This document shows positions 1 through 6,284 of a stretch of 6,297 nt of DNA, in pieces. The stretch is taken from positions 1 through 6,297 of the forward strand of contig CABTXJ010000041.1 of NCBI GenBank assembly GCA_902488785.1, in the 5' to 3' direction. A program made the position numbers and the translations under genes. Position 1 is the first letter of the stretch; every line of letters begins with the position of its first letter. The notes beneath the pieces are model-generated. The model saw only the letters and a program-made list of their open reading frames with translations. It was not told the DNA's origin and ran no database searches. Origin of the DNA: an uncultured Eubacteriales bacterium (GTDB lineage: Bacteria > Bacillota > Clostridia > TANB77 > CAG-508).

Positions 1-19
1 AATCCCACCCTCTCCGCCA
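1..19 (+). tRNA. 3' end of a tRNA, probably tRNA-Ser (partial)
   Basis: Only the last 19 bases of a tRNA on the plus strand are inside the window. They read as the end of the T loop (AAT), the 3' half of the T stem (CCCAC), the 3' acceptor strand (CCTCTCC), a discriminator G and an encoded CCA tail ending at 19. An intrinsic terminator follows immediately. A G discriminator and an acceptor strand nearly the same as that of the complete tRNA-Ser at 158-251 make serine the most likely identity. The anticodon is outside the window, so this is inference; another G73 tRNA such as Asn remains possible. Confidence 0.7.
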
Positions 20-23
20 TAGT

Positions 24-54
24 AAAAGACTACATTATGTTGTAGTCTTTTTTT
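24..54 (+). terminator. Intrinsic terminator of the left-edge tRNA
   Basis: A perfect 11-bp stem, AAAAGACTACA (24-34) with TGTAGTCTTTT (41-51), closes a 6-base loop, and the T tract runs through 48-54. It starts five bases after the CCA end of the partial tRNA, so it ends that plus-strand transcript. In the minus direction no T run follows the hairpin, so it looks mainly one-directional. Confidence 0.9.
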
Positions 55-137
55 GTTTTAATTTATTTAACTATATATATTATAATCTTGAATTAAAATT
101 ATTTTTTTTATTAATTTGTCTTAATTAATTAAATCAT

Positions 138-158
138 AAAAAAAGACCCTAAGGTCTT
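138..158 (-). terminator. Intrinsic terminator of tRNA-Ser(GCU)
   Basis: On the minus strand the sequence AAGACC (158-153), loop TTAG, GGTCTT (148-143) forms a 6-bp hairpin and runs straight into more T residues (142-138). The stem begins at the last A of the encoded CCA, so there is almost no trailer between the mature tRNA end and the terminator stem. Confidence 0.85.
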
Positions 159-251
159 GGCGGAGAGTGAGAGATTCGAACTCTCGCGGCAGATAAATTC
201 CACCCTACAGGTTTAGCAAACCCGCCCCTTCAGCCTCTTGGGTAACTCTCC
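158..251 (-). tRNA. tRNA-Ser (anticodon GCU)
   Basis: A complete class II tRNA of 94 bases including an encoded CCA (160-158). The acceptor strands GGAGAGT (251-245) and ACTCTCC (168-162) pair fully, and the discriminator is G. The anticodon stem CGGGT/ACCTG closes a 7-base loop TTGCTAA with anticodon GCT at 217-215, which decodes AGC and AGU. A long variable arm follows (about GGTGG/CTGCC with two wobble pairs), as expected for tRNA-Ser. The T arm is GAGAG-TTCGAAT-CTCTC. It is a single-gene transcription unit with its own promoter (261-289) and terminator (138-158), downstream of parB in the same orientation. Confidence 0.97.
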
Positions 252-257
252 ATACGT

Positions 258-295
258 TAAATATTAACAAAACATTATCATTTTGTCAATATTTA
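258..295. repeat. 15-bp inverted repeat covering the tRNA-Ser promoter
   Basis: TAAATATTAACAAAA (258-272) and TTTTGTCAATATTTA (281-295) are inverted copies matching at 14 of 15 positions, around an 8-base centre. In minus-strand RNA the single mismatch (266 with 287) becomes a G-U pair, giving an unbroken 15-bp hairpin. It begins 23 bases beyond the parB stop and no other hairpin is seen after parB, so it may serve as a weak end or 3' stabiliser for the parAB message. It lacks a following T run in that direction, so it is not a classical terminator. An operator role is the alternative. Confidence 0.6.
261..289 (-). promoter_or_regulatory. Sigma-A type promoter of tRNA-Ser
   Basis: On the minus strand a perfect -35 box TTGACA (289-284) is separated by exactly 17 bases from a -10 box TAATAT (266-261). 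Transcription would start near 254, only a few bases ahead of the mature tRNA 5' end at 251, so the leader to be removed by RNase P is very short. The entire element lies inside the inverted repeat at 258-295. Confidence 0.85.
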
Positions 296-317
296 GCATT
301 CTTTTTATGGCCTTTTT

Positions 318-1265
318 TTAATTAAACTCTTTAATTGTATTTAAAATTCTTTCTAAATCTTCATTTGAATTATACTTAAGTATAATTTGTCCCTTGCTTG
401 CATTCTTATTTGTTGTTTTTAGTTTAACCTTTGTTCCAAAGCATGAACTAAATTCGTCTTCAACTTCTTTAAATATTGGTAAAAATATATCTTCTTTTTT
501 CTTAGGTTTTCTAGTTACAGCATTTAGCCTTCTTCTTGCTTCACTTGCAGATATTCCATCTTCTAGCATAAACACTGCTACTTCATATTGTAATTCTGGA
601 TCTTCTATTCTTAAAAGTTCCAAGCATTGCTTTTCTGTAGCACCATTTTTTTCAACATAATCTAACACCTTTTCATCTAAACTTAATACATCAAGTGAAG
701 TACTTACAGATGATCTATCCTTACTTACTGCTCTTGCAACTTCTGTTATATTATAATCAAACTCATCAATTATTTGCCTATATCCTCTAGCTCTTTCAAC
801 TGGATTTAAATTTTCTCTTTGAAGATTTTCAATTAATGATATCTTTTGATTATCATTTGAATTATCTTTTCTAATAATTGAAGGGATTGTTTTAAGACCT
901 GCAATTTTTGCAGCTCTCCATCTTCTTTCACCTGCAACTATTTCGTAATAATTATCTTTTTTAGTAAGTATTATTGGTTGAAGTATACCGAACTTTTCTA
1001 TAGATTCTGCTAATTGATTTAATTTTTCTTCATTAAATGTTTTTCTAGCCTGATTTGGATTTGGTTCAATATCTATTAATTTTATATCTTCAATCTTTTT
1101 CATGCTATAGTCGTCTTTTTCTACTTCATCAATATTATCTGTTTCAACAACCTTCTTATTTTCTTTTTCTACTTCCTTTGAAGCTTCATTCATTTGGTTA
1201 ATTTCAAGTTCATCTGTAAAAAGTGCATTTATGCCTTTTCCTAAACCTTTTCTTGGTTTTGACAT
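318..1265 (-). CDS. parB: ParB/Spo0J chromosome-partitioning protein
   Basis: A 315-residue chromosomal ParB (Spo0J), the CTP-dependent DNA clamp that loads at parS sites near oriC, recruits SMC and stimulates ParA ATPase. The basic N-terminal peptide KPRKGLGKGINALF (3-16) is the usual ParA-stimulating segment. A charged, poorly conserved linker (about 20-55) leads to the nucleotide-binding domain with LQPI (95-98), GERRWRAAK (112-120) and ENLQRENLNPVE (146-157). A helix-turn-helix region follows at about 172-195, and a C-terminal dimerisation domain at about 260-315. The recognition-helix region reads SKDRSSVSTSLDVL, and the place where relatives usually have GHARALL reads EKQCLELL; both depart from the family pattern. 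The start is fixed by GGGAGG at 1276-1271, five bases upstream, touching the parA stop. That gives a 10-base gap and probable translational coupling. No clear T-run terminator follows the gene. Confidence 0.96.
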   Translation of the reverse strand: MSKPRKGLGKGINALFTDELEINQMNEASKEVEKENKKVVETDNIDEVEKDDYSMKKIEDIKLIDIEPNPNQARKTFNEEKLNQLAESIEKFGILQPIILTKKDNYYEIVAGERRWRAAKIAGLKTIPSIIRKDNSNDNQKISLIENLQRENLNPVERARGYRQIIDEFDYNITEVARAVSKDRSSVSTSLDVLSLDEKVLDYVEKNGATEKQCLELLRIEDPELQYEVAVFMLEDGISASEARRRLNAVTRKPKKKEDIFLPIFKEVEDEFSSCFGTKVKLKTTNKNASKGQIILKYNSNEDLERILNTIKEFN

Positions 1266-1270
1266 ATTTT

Positions 1271-1276
1271 CCTCCC
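1271..1276 (-). promoter_or_regulatory. parB ribosome binding site overlapping the parA stop
   Basis: The strong Shine-Dalgarno GGGAGG begins with the last base of the parA stop codon TAG (1278-1276) and lies five bases before the parB ATG. This arrangement fixes the parB start and suggests that ribosomes finishing parA re-initiate on parB, holding the two proteins in ratio. Confidence 0.85.
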
Positions 1277-2049
1277 TATTCTTTTGTATTTTGTTTTTCT
1301 ACTAATTCATCTGCTAATTTATAGTATGCTTGTGCTCCACTAGATTTTGCATCATATGTATTTATTGGCATACCATAACTTGGCGCTTCGCTTAATTTAA
1401 CATTTCTTGGTATAGCTGTGTTAAATACATTTCCTTTAAAATATTCTTTTACTTCATTTACTACACTATTTGAAAGATTTGTTCTTGAGTCATACATTGT
1501 AAGAATTGCACCTTCTAACTCTAAATTTCTATTTAAATGCTTTTTAACTAAATTAATAGTACTAGATAATTGTGCTAATCCTTCAAGTGCAAAATATTCA
1601 CATTGTATTGGTATTAATACAGAATCTGCAGCAGTTAGTGCATTTAATGTTATTAATCCAAGTGATGGTGGGCAATCTATTAATATGTAGTCATATTCAT
1701 CTCTTATTGTATCTAATTGATTTCTTAGTCTTTGTTCTCTAGACATTAAAGAAACTAGCTCTACTTCAGCTCCTGCAAGGTTTATATTTGAAGGACATAT
1801 TTCTAAATTATATATATCTGTTTTCTTTAATGTATCTTTAATTTTTGTATCTTCATCTATTAAAACATCATATAATGATGTTTCTAGTTTTTTATTTATA
1901 CCTAAACTACTTGTAGAATTACCTTGTGGGTCAGAATCAATTATAATTGTCTTATATCCTTTTTCTGCAAGTATTGCAGATAGATTAACTGTAGTAGTAG
2001 TCTTACCTACTCCACCTTTTTGATTTGTAACTGCTATAACTTTTGCCAT
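1276..2049 (-). CDS. parA: ParA/Soj chromosome-partitioning ATPase
   Basis: A 257-residue Soj-type ParA, a deviant Walker ATPase that dimerises with ATP, binds DNA non-specifically and works with ParB in origin segregation and, in Bacillota, in control of DnaA. The Walker A motif KGGVGKTT (11-18) carries the signature lysine. The A' region IIIDSDPQGN (35-44) and Walker B YILIDCPP (121-128) follow. IPRNVKLSEAPSYG (213-226) is the conserved C-terminal segment that includes the DNA-contact arginine. The length is typical for chromosomal Soj, and there is no N-terminal helix-turn-helix of the plasmid type. The start is supported by GGAGG at 2063-2059, nine bases upstream. It is the first gene of a probable parA-parB unit with its own promoter at 2081-2109. 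No noc gene lies between it and rsmG, unlike in Bacillus. Confidence 0.97.
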   Translation of the reverse strand: MAKVIAVTNQKGGVGKTTTTVNLSAILAEKGYKTIIIDSDPQGNSTSSLGINKKLETSLYDVLIDEDTKIKDTLKKTDIYNLEICPSNINLAGAEVELVSLMSREQRLRNQLDTIRDEYDYILIDCPPSLGLITLNALTAADSVLIPIQCEYFALEGLAQLSSTINLVKKHLNRNLELEGAILTMYDSRTNLSNSVVNEVKEYFKGNVFNTAIPRNVKLSEAPSYGMPINTYDAKSSGAQAYYKLADELVEKQNTKE

Positions 2050-2058
2050 ATATTATTG

Positions 2059-2063
2059 CCTCC
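2059..2063 (-). promoter_or_regulatory. parA ribosome binding site
   Basis: GGAGG on the minus strand, nine bases before the parA ATG. It is a strong site in otherwise almost GC-free sequence and fixes the start at 2049. Confidence 0.85.
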
Positions 2064-2080
2064 ATTCATATTATATATAT

Positions 2081-2109
2081 ATTATTATATAATTTTTAAG
2101 TTTAGTCAA
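2081..2109 (-). promoter_or_regulatory. Probable sigma-A promoter for parA-parB
   Basis: On the minus strand TTGACT (2109-2104, five of six consensus bases) is followed after 17 bases by AATAAT (2086-2081, five of six). A perfect TATAAT also occurs at 2089-2084, but at a 14-base spacing that is too short for that -35. Transcription would begin near 2074, leaving a leader of about 25 bases that contains the GGAGG site. The sequence is extremely AT-rich, so chance -10 matches are common; the -35 is the better evidence. Read-through from rsmG is also possible, because no GC-containing terminator hairpin lies between 2110 and 2138. Confidence 0.6.
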
Positions 2110-2138
2110 TTCATTATTTATTAAATATATATTTATTA

Positions 2139-2870
2139 TTATTTAACTACTTTAGATTTGTAATGTTTAGAATTCTTATTAGGAAGATTTTTATTTAGCT
2201 TATTTACCTTTTTTAATATAACTACAGATCTTGATTCTTCAAATAATTCATACTCTTCTTGCTTAACTAATTCAAATGAACACTTCTTAATAATATCTTG
2301 TATTTCCTTATCTATCTTTTCTTTTTTACCTCTCATAAGAATTACATACTTTCCGCATTTAACAAATCCACTAGAATATTCTATAACATTTTTTAAAGAA
2401 GATAATGCTCTTGATGTAACTAAGTCAAACTTTTCTCTATATTTTTCATCATGTGCTAATATTTCTGCTCTACCATGTATTATATTTATATCTTCTTTAT
2501 CTGCAATAACTTTTAATTTTTTAAGTACACTATCTAGTCCAAATGAGTTATAATTTTTCATTATATATATAGGGACAAGCGGGAATCCACCCCCTGTACC
2601 TATATCTAAAAATGATGTACTACTGTCTTTTTCATCTCCTAATATTTCATCTATATACTTCAAAATATATAGTGAATCAATTATATGTTTTTTAAAAAAA
2701 GTTTCTGAATCTTTTATAGCAGTCAAGTTAATATATTCATTGGTTTTTAGTATATATTCCATATATCCATATAACTTTTTAGAATCTTCTTTTATAGTTT
2801 TTTTATCATATGGTATATCATATTTTATTAAATCTTCTTCTAATTTATTATGAAAGTCATTATATTTCAT
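2139..2870 (-). CDS. rsmG: 16S rRNA (guanine527-N7) methyltransferase RsmG
   Basis: A 243-residue RsmG (GidB), which uses S-adenosylmethionine to form m7G527 in the 530 loop of 16S rRNA; loss of the family enzyme gives low-level streptomycin resistance. The Rossmann-like SAM site is LDIGTGGGFPLVP (88-100). It is preceded by the family motif NLTAI (48-52) and followed by LDS (112-114), HGRAE (132-136) and SRAL (153-156). The lysine-rich tail (222-243) is normal for the family. The stretch from LDS to HGRAE looks about six residues shorter than in relatives I remember, which would trim one helix. The ATG start matches the family N-terminus, but its ribosome site is weak and distant: AAGGG sits about 13 bases upstream. 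It follows mnmG after 92 bases. Confidence 0.94.
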   Translation of the reverse strand: MKYNDFHNKLEEDLIKYDIPYDKKTIKEDSKKLYGYMEYILKTNEYINLTAIKDSETFFKKHIIDSLYILKYIDEILGDEKDSSTSFLDIGTGGGFPLVPIYIMKNYNSFGLDSVLKKLKVIADKEDINIIHGRAEILAHDEKYREKFDLVTSRALSSLKNVIEYSSGFVKCGKYVILMRGKKEKIDKEIQDIIKKCSFELVKQEEYELFEESRSVVILKKVNKLNKNLPNKNSKHYKSKVVK

Positions 2871-2918
2871 TTTACTTTATTTTCCCTTTTATATCCATTT
2901 TATTTTATAATATCTATC

Positions 2919-2975
2919 TTATTTTCTTCTTTTCATTATTTCCTCTGCACTTTTAGCACTTACTAATCTTTTTTT
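2919..2975 (-). other. Slippery A7 tract and open -1 frame at the end of mnmG
   Basis: On the minus strand the last mnmG codons read AGA AAA AAA GAT TAG, so an in-phase A_AAA_AAA heptamer (2975-2969) lies one codon before the stop. Moving one base back, by ribosomal slippage, transcript slippage or one extra A, reads past the TAG and adds RLVSAKSAEEIMKRRK before a TAA at 2921-2919. The added residues look protein-like, and this part of the spacer is richer in G and C than the rest. It could be a real frameshift extension, a sequence error, a recent indel, or chance. Confidence 0.35.
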
Positions 2976-4897
2976 CTATTATATGTTTCTAAATATAGTA
3001 ATAATACAGAAATATCTGCAGGTGAAATTCCAGATATTCTTGAAGCTTGTGCAATATTTTCTGGAAGATATTTTTTTAATTTTTCTTTTGCTTCAAGTCT
3101 AATTCCTTGCATATCATCATAATTAAAATTTTCTGGAATCTTCTTTTTTTCCATTTTCTTTGCTCTTTCTACTTGCTTTTCCTGCATTTTAATATATCCA
3201 TCAAATTTAACTATAATTTCAACTTCACTTTTTTCTATTTGAGTTAATTTAGTTTTTTCTAATTTTTCTTTATTTTCTTCTTCTTTTTTGTTTTGCTTGT
3301 TTTCATTTCTAGAAAGTTTTATAAGATTTATTATATCATCATAATTAAGTTCTGTTCTTTTTAGCATGTCATAAGCATATTGATTATGTGTAATACCAGT
3401 AGTATTTTTGCTTACTAAGTATTCATTCACCTTATCATTTGCAACAATTTTTGATACCTTTAACTCCTCTATTTCTTCATTTATATGATTCCATTTTTCT
3501 TTAAACTTATTATATCTTTCTTCAGATATTAATCCTATCTTATGTCCTAGTTCTGTTAACCTATAGTCTGCATTGTCTTGTCTTAAAAGTAGCCTATATT
3601 CTGCCCTAGATGTAAGCATTCTATATGGTTCTTTTGTACTTTTAGTTACAATATCGTCTATTAAAACACCAATATATGCATCACTTCTAGATAATATTAT
3701 TGGATCTTTTCCATCTAACTTTCTTGCTGCATTAATTCCTGCAATTATACCTTGAGCTGCTGCTTCTTCATATCCTGATGTTCCATTTATCTGTCCTGCT
3801 CCATATAATCCTTCTACTTTTTTTAGTTCCAAACTTGATTTTAATTCATATGGCTCTAAACAATCATATTCTATTGCATATGCTGGTCTAGTAAATTCTG
3901 CATTTTCAAGTCCTGCAATAGTCTTATAGAATTCTATTTGTACTTCTTCAGGAAGTGATGAACTCATTCCTTGTACATATACTTCATTTGTGTAAAGCCC
4001 CATAGGTTCTAAAAATAATTGATGTCTTTCTTTATCTTTAAATCTTACCACCTTATCTTCTATTGAAGGACAATATCTTGGACCAACTCCTTCTATATTT
4101 CCAGAATATAATGGTGACTTATCCAAATTTTTATTTATAACTTCATGTGTTTTACTATTTGTATGTGAAAGATAACAATATATCTTGTTTTCAATAGGCT
4201 TTTCTGTTTCAAATGAAAATGGCATAATATTATCACTATTTGCTTGTTTTTCTGTTTTATTATAATCTATACTTCTTGCATTAACTCTTGCAGGTGTACC
4301 TGTTTTAAATCTTTGTAGTACTATTCCTAGATCTTTTAATTTTTGAGATAACTTATTTGCTGGTGCAACACCATCTGGTCCTGATTCTAAAACATTATCC
4401 CCTATATATATTTTTCCTTTTAAGTATGTTCCAGTTGCAAGTATTACAGAGTCTACATAATATACACCGCCAAGATTTGTAACAACACCTTTAACCTTAT
4501 TATCTTCTACAAGTATATCAACAATTTCTGCTTGTTTAAGATATATATTTTCTTCATTTTCTAAAGCATATTTCATATATTCTTGATATCTTTTTCTATC
4601 AATTTGTGCTCTTAGTGATTGTACTGCAGGCCCCTTTGATTCATTTAGCATTCTAATAGATATTGCATTTTTATCTGCAGCTTTACCTATTTCACCACCT
4701 AATGCATCTATTTCTCTTATTAAATGTCCTTTAGAAGGTCCACCAACACTTGGATTACATGGCATATTACCTATGCACTCTAAACTTATGCTAAATATTA
4801 ATGTCTTTTTTCCAAGACGTGCTGAAGCAAGGGCTGCTTCTATTCCTGCATGCCCTGCTCCTACTACTGCTACATCATATTTTCCTAAATTATACAT
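2963..4897 (-). CDS. mnmG: MnmG (GidA), FAD-dependent tRNA uridine-5-carboxymethylaminomethyl modification subunit
   Basis: A 644-residue MnmG, the FAD and NADH-using partner of MnmE. The complex places a (carboxymethyl)aminomethyl group on C5 of wobble U34 in tRNAs that read split codon boxes, using methylenetetrahydrofolate as the carbon donor. The N-terminal FAD motif is GAGHAG (13-18). The two conserved cysteines are present as MPCNPSVGG (C47) and GPRYCPSIEDKVVRF (C276). Also visible are SKGPAVQSLRAQ (87-98), the GidA signature GAGQINGTSGYEEAAAQG (366-383) and the helical tRNA/MnmE-binding C-terminus with FDGYIKMQ (565-572) and ASRISGISPADI (618-629). A Lys/Glu/Asn-rich insert at about 531-560 makes it slightly longer than usual. 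The start is supported by GAAGG (4907-4903), five bases upstream, and the gene follows mnmE after 14 bases. The stop lies next to a slippery A7 tract. Confidence 0.97.
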   Translation of the reverse strand: MYNLGKYDVAVVGAGHAGIEAALASARLGKKTLIFSISLECIGNMPCNPSVGGPSKGHLIREIDALGGEIGKAADKNAISIRMLNESKGPAVQSLRAQIDRKRYQEYMKYALENEENIYLKQAEIVDILVEDNKVKGVVTNLGGVYYVDSVILATGTYLKGKIYIGDNVLESGPDGVAPANKLSQKLKDLGIVLQRFKTGTPARVNARSIDYNKTEKQANSDNIMPFSFETEKPIENKIYCYLSHTNSKTHEVINKNLDKSPLYSGNIEGVGPRYCPSIEDKVVRFKDKERHQLFLEPMGLYTNEVYVQGMSSSLPEEVQIEFYKTIAGLENAEFTRPAYAIEYDCLEPYELKSSLELKKVEGLYGAGQINGTSGYEEAAAQGIIAGINAARKLDGKDPIILSRSDAYIGVLIDDIVTKSTKEPYRMLTSRAEYRLLLRQDNADYRLTELGHKIGLISEERYNKFKEKWNHINEEIEELKVSKIVANDKVNEYLVSKNTTGITHNQYAYDMLKRTELNYDDIINLIKLSRNENKQNKKEEENKEKLEKTKLTQIEKSEVEIIVKFDGYIKMQEKQVERAKKMEKKKIPENFNYDDMQGIRLEAKEKLKKYLPENIAQASRISGISPADISVLLLYLETYNRKKD

Positions 4898-4902
4898 ATT
4901 TA

Positions 4903-4907
4903 CCTTC
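4903..4907 (-). promoter_or_regulatory. mnmG ribosome binding site in the mnmE-mnmG gap
   Basis: GAAGG on the minus strand sits five bases before the mnmG ATG and five bases after the mnmE stop codon. It fixes the start at 4897 and supports co-translation of the two partner subunits from one message. Confidence 0.75.
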
Positions 4908-4911
4908 TTTA

Positions 4912-6273
4912 CTATTTTCCTAAACAGAAATTAGAAAAGATTTCACTTAATAACTCTTCTCTTACATCTTCACCAGTTAATTCATTTAGTTTAGAAATTA
5001 TTCCAGTTATATATTCTGAAAGCATATCTACCGGTAAGATTTCAAATTGTTTTTCTGTTTCTTCAATTTCTTTTATAGTTTCTTTTATTATTTCTTTTTG
5101 TCTTTCGTGTATTATTATAATATCGTTTGTTTTAGTTTCTTTTACTTTGTTTACTCTTTTTCTTAACATATCTATTATTTCATCTAGGCCTTCATTTTTA
5201 ATGATAGATACTTTTACTATATCTTCGAATTCTTTTTCTAGCTTTTCTATATCTACTTTCTTTTCAAGATCCATCTTATTTAGAATTATTATACTGTCTT
5301 TTTTAGATACTAGATCTAAAATCATCTTATCATCTTCATTTAATTCTCTAGATACATCAATTATTGCAATTACTACATCACTGTCATTTGCAATTTTAAT
5401 TGCTCTATCTATTCCTATTTTTTCAACTATTTCATCTGTTTTTCTAATTCCTGCAGTATCAATTATGTTAATTGGAAATCCATCTATGTTTATAGTTTCT
5501 TCAATACTGTCTCTTGTTGTTCCTTCAATATCTGTAACTATTGCCCTTTCATCATCTAATATCATATTTAAAAGCGACGATTTACCAGCATTAGGTCTTC
5601 CAATTATTGAAACATTTATACCATCTTTTATTTTTTTACCTATATCAAAATTATTTTCAAGTGAGCATATTTCTTTTTTTGCAAAGTGTATTGCTTCACC
5701 TATTTCTTCTTTTGTCTTTTCATCTGTATCATATTCTGGATAATCTATTGATACTTCAATATGCATAAGTACATCCATCAATTTTGCTTTTACTTTTTTT
5801 ATCTTATCTAAAAGCCTTCCTTTTAATAATTCATTTGATATCATAAGCTCTGATTCACTTTTAGCTGTTAAAATACTTGATATTGATTCAACTTGTGTAA
5901 GATCTATTCTTCCATTTAAAAATGCTCTTTTAGTAAACTCACCACTTTCAGCCATTCTGGCACCGTTATCAATAACTAATTGTAATATCTTTTTCATTAC
6001 AATAGTTCCACCGTGAGTATTTATTTCACATATATCTTCTCTTGTATAGCTATGTGGGTTTTTAAAAAATGATACCATAACTTCATCTACAACTTCATCT
6101 TTATCATATATATGTCCATATATTATAGTATTTGCAACTATATCTTCTATTTTTTTAACCTTATTAGATTTAAAAATTTTAAGTAATATTTTAAATGCTT
6201 CATCTCCACTTATTCTAACTATACCAATTCCACCCATTCCAGGTGCTGTTGATATTGCTGCAATTGTATCCAT
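4912..6273 (-). CDS. mnmE: MnmE (TrmE), tRNA modification GTPase
   Basis: A 453-residue MnmE, the potassium-dependent GTPase partner of MnmG in wobble-uridine modification. The N-terminal tetrahydrofolate-binding domain opens with DTIAAISTAPGMGGIGIVR (2-20) and includes EINTHGG (83-89) and GEFTKRAFLNGRIDL (111-125). The G domain, inserted in a helical domain, has G1 GRPNAGKS (225-232, with the potassium-binding Asn228), G2 GTTRD (251-255), G3 DTAG (272-275) and G4 NKMD (332-335). The usual G5 SAK reads SIIK (356-359). The protein ends with the family tail FCLGK, whose cysteine (C450) is conserved. The length is normal. No in-frame stop separates the ATG from the window edge, but AAGGAG (6284-6279), five bases upstream, and the family N-terminus support this start. 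Its promoter and upstream neighbour, often jag/khpB in this gene order, lie outside the window. Confidence 0.97.
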   Translation of the reverse strand: MDTIAAISTAPGMGGIGIVRISGDEAFKILLKIFKSNKVKKIEDIVANTIIYGHIYDKDEVVDEVMVSFFKNPHSYTREDICEINTHGGTIVMKKILQLVIDNGARMAESGEFTKRAFLNGRIDLTQVESISSILTAKSESELMISNELLKGRLLDKIKKVKAKLMDVLMHIEVSIDYPEYDTDEKTKEEIGEAIHFAKKEICSLENNFDIGKKIKDGINVSIIGRPNAGKSSLLNMILDDERAIVTDIEGTTRDSIEETINIDGFPINIIDTAGIRKTDEIVEKIGIDRAIKIANDSDVVIAIIDVSRELNEDDKMILDLVSKKDSIIILNKMDLEKKVDIEKLEKEFEDIVKVSIIKNEGLDEIIDMLRKRVNKVKETKTNDIIIIHERQKEIIKETIKEIEETEKQFEILPVDMLSEYITGIISKLNELTGEDVREELLSEIFSNFCLGK

Positions 6274-6278
6274 TTTTT

Positions 6279-6284
6279 CTCCTT
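6279..6284 (-). promoter_or_regulatory. mnmE ribosome binding site
   Basis: AAGGAG on the minus strand, five bases before ATG at 6273. It decides the start, because the same frame stays open up to the window edge. Confidence 0.85.

Noticed and set aside
55..137. AT-rich stretch between the two terminators as a possible promoter or small RNA
   Set aside because: -10-like words occur, but no partnered -35, hairpin or open frame could be supported.
394..660. 88-codon plus-strand frame antisense to parB with a hydrophobic start
   Set aside because: It is a shadow of parB codons; the apparent membrane-like N-terminus comes from antisense Lys/Glu codons reading as Phe/Leu/Ser.
2110..2138. AT-only palindrome after rsmG as a terminator
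   Set aside because: The pairing is AAATATATATTT with no loop, no GC pairs and no clear T run; it is the kind of palindrome expected in such sequence.
2872..2898. Tiny minus-strand frame MDIKGKIK ending one base before the rsmG ATG, as a possible leader peptide
   Set aside because: It has no ribosome binding site, and short frames are expected by chance in AT-rich spacers.
2919..2936. Mini-ORF MKRRK with a GAGG-like site upstream in the mnmG-rsmG spacer
   Set aside because: Five codons is too short to support as a gene; the same codons are better explained as the end of the -1 frame of mnmG.
4815..4827. ACGTGCTGAA as a degenerate parS
   Set aside because: It lacks the palindromic CACGTG core and flanking symmetry, and it encodes conserved MnmG residues of the FAD-binding region.
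5147..5743. 198-codon plus-strand open frame antisense to mnmE
   Set aside because: The product is a Ser/Ile/Phe-rich shadow of the mnmE codons, with no plausible ribosome site or family motif; mnmE is clearly the real gene.
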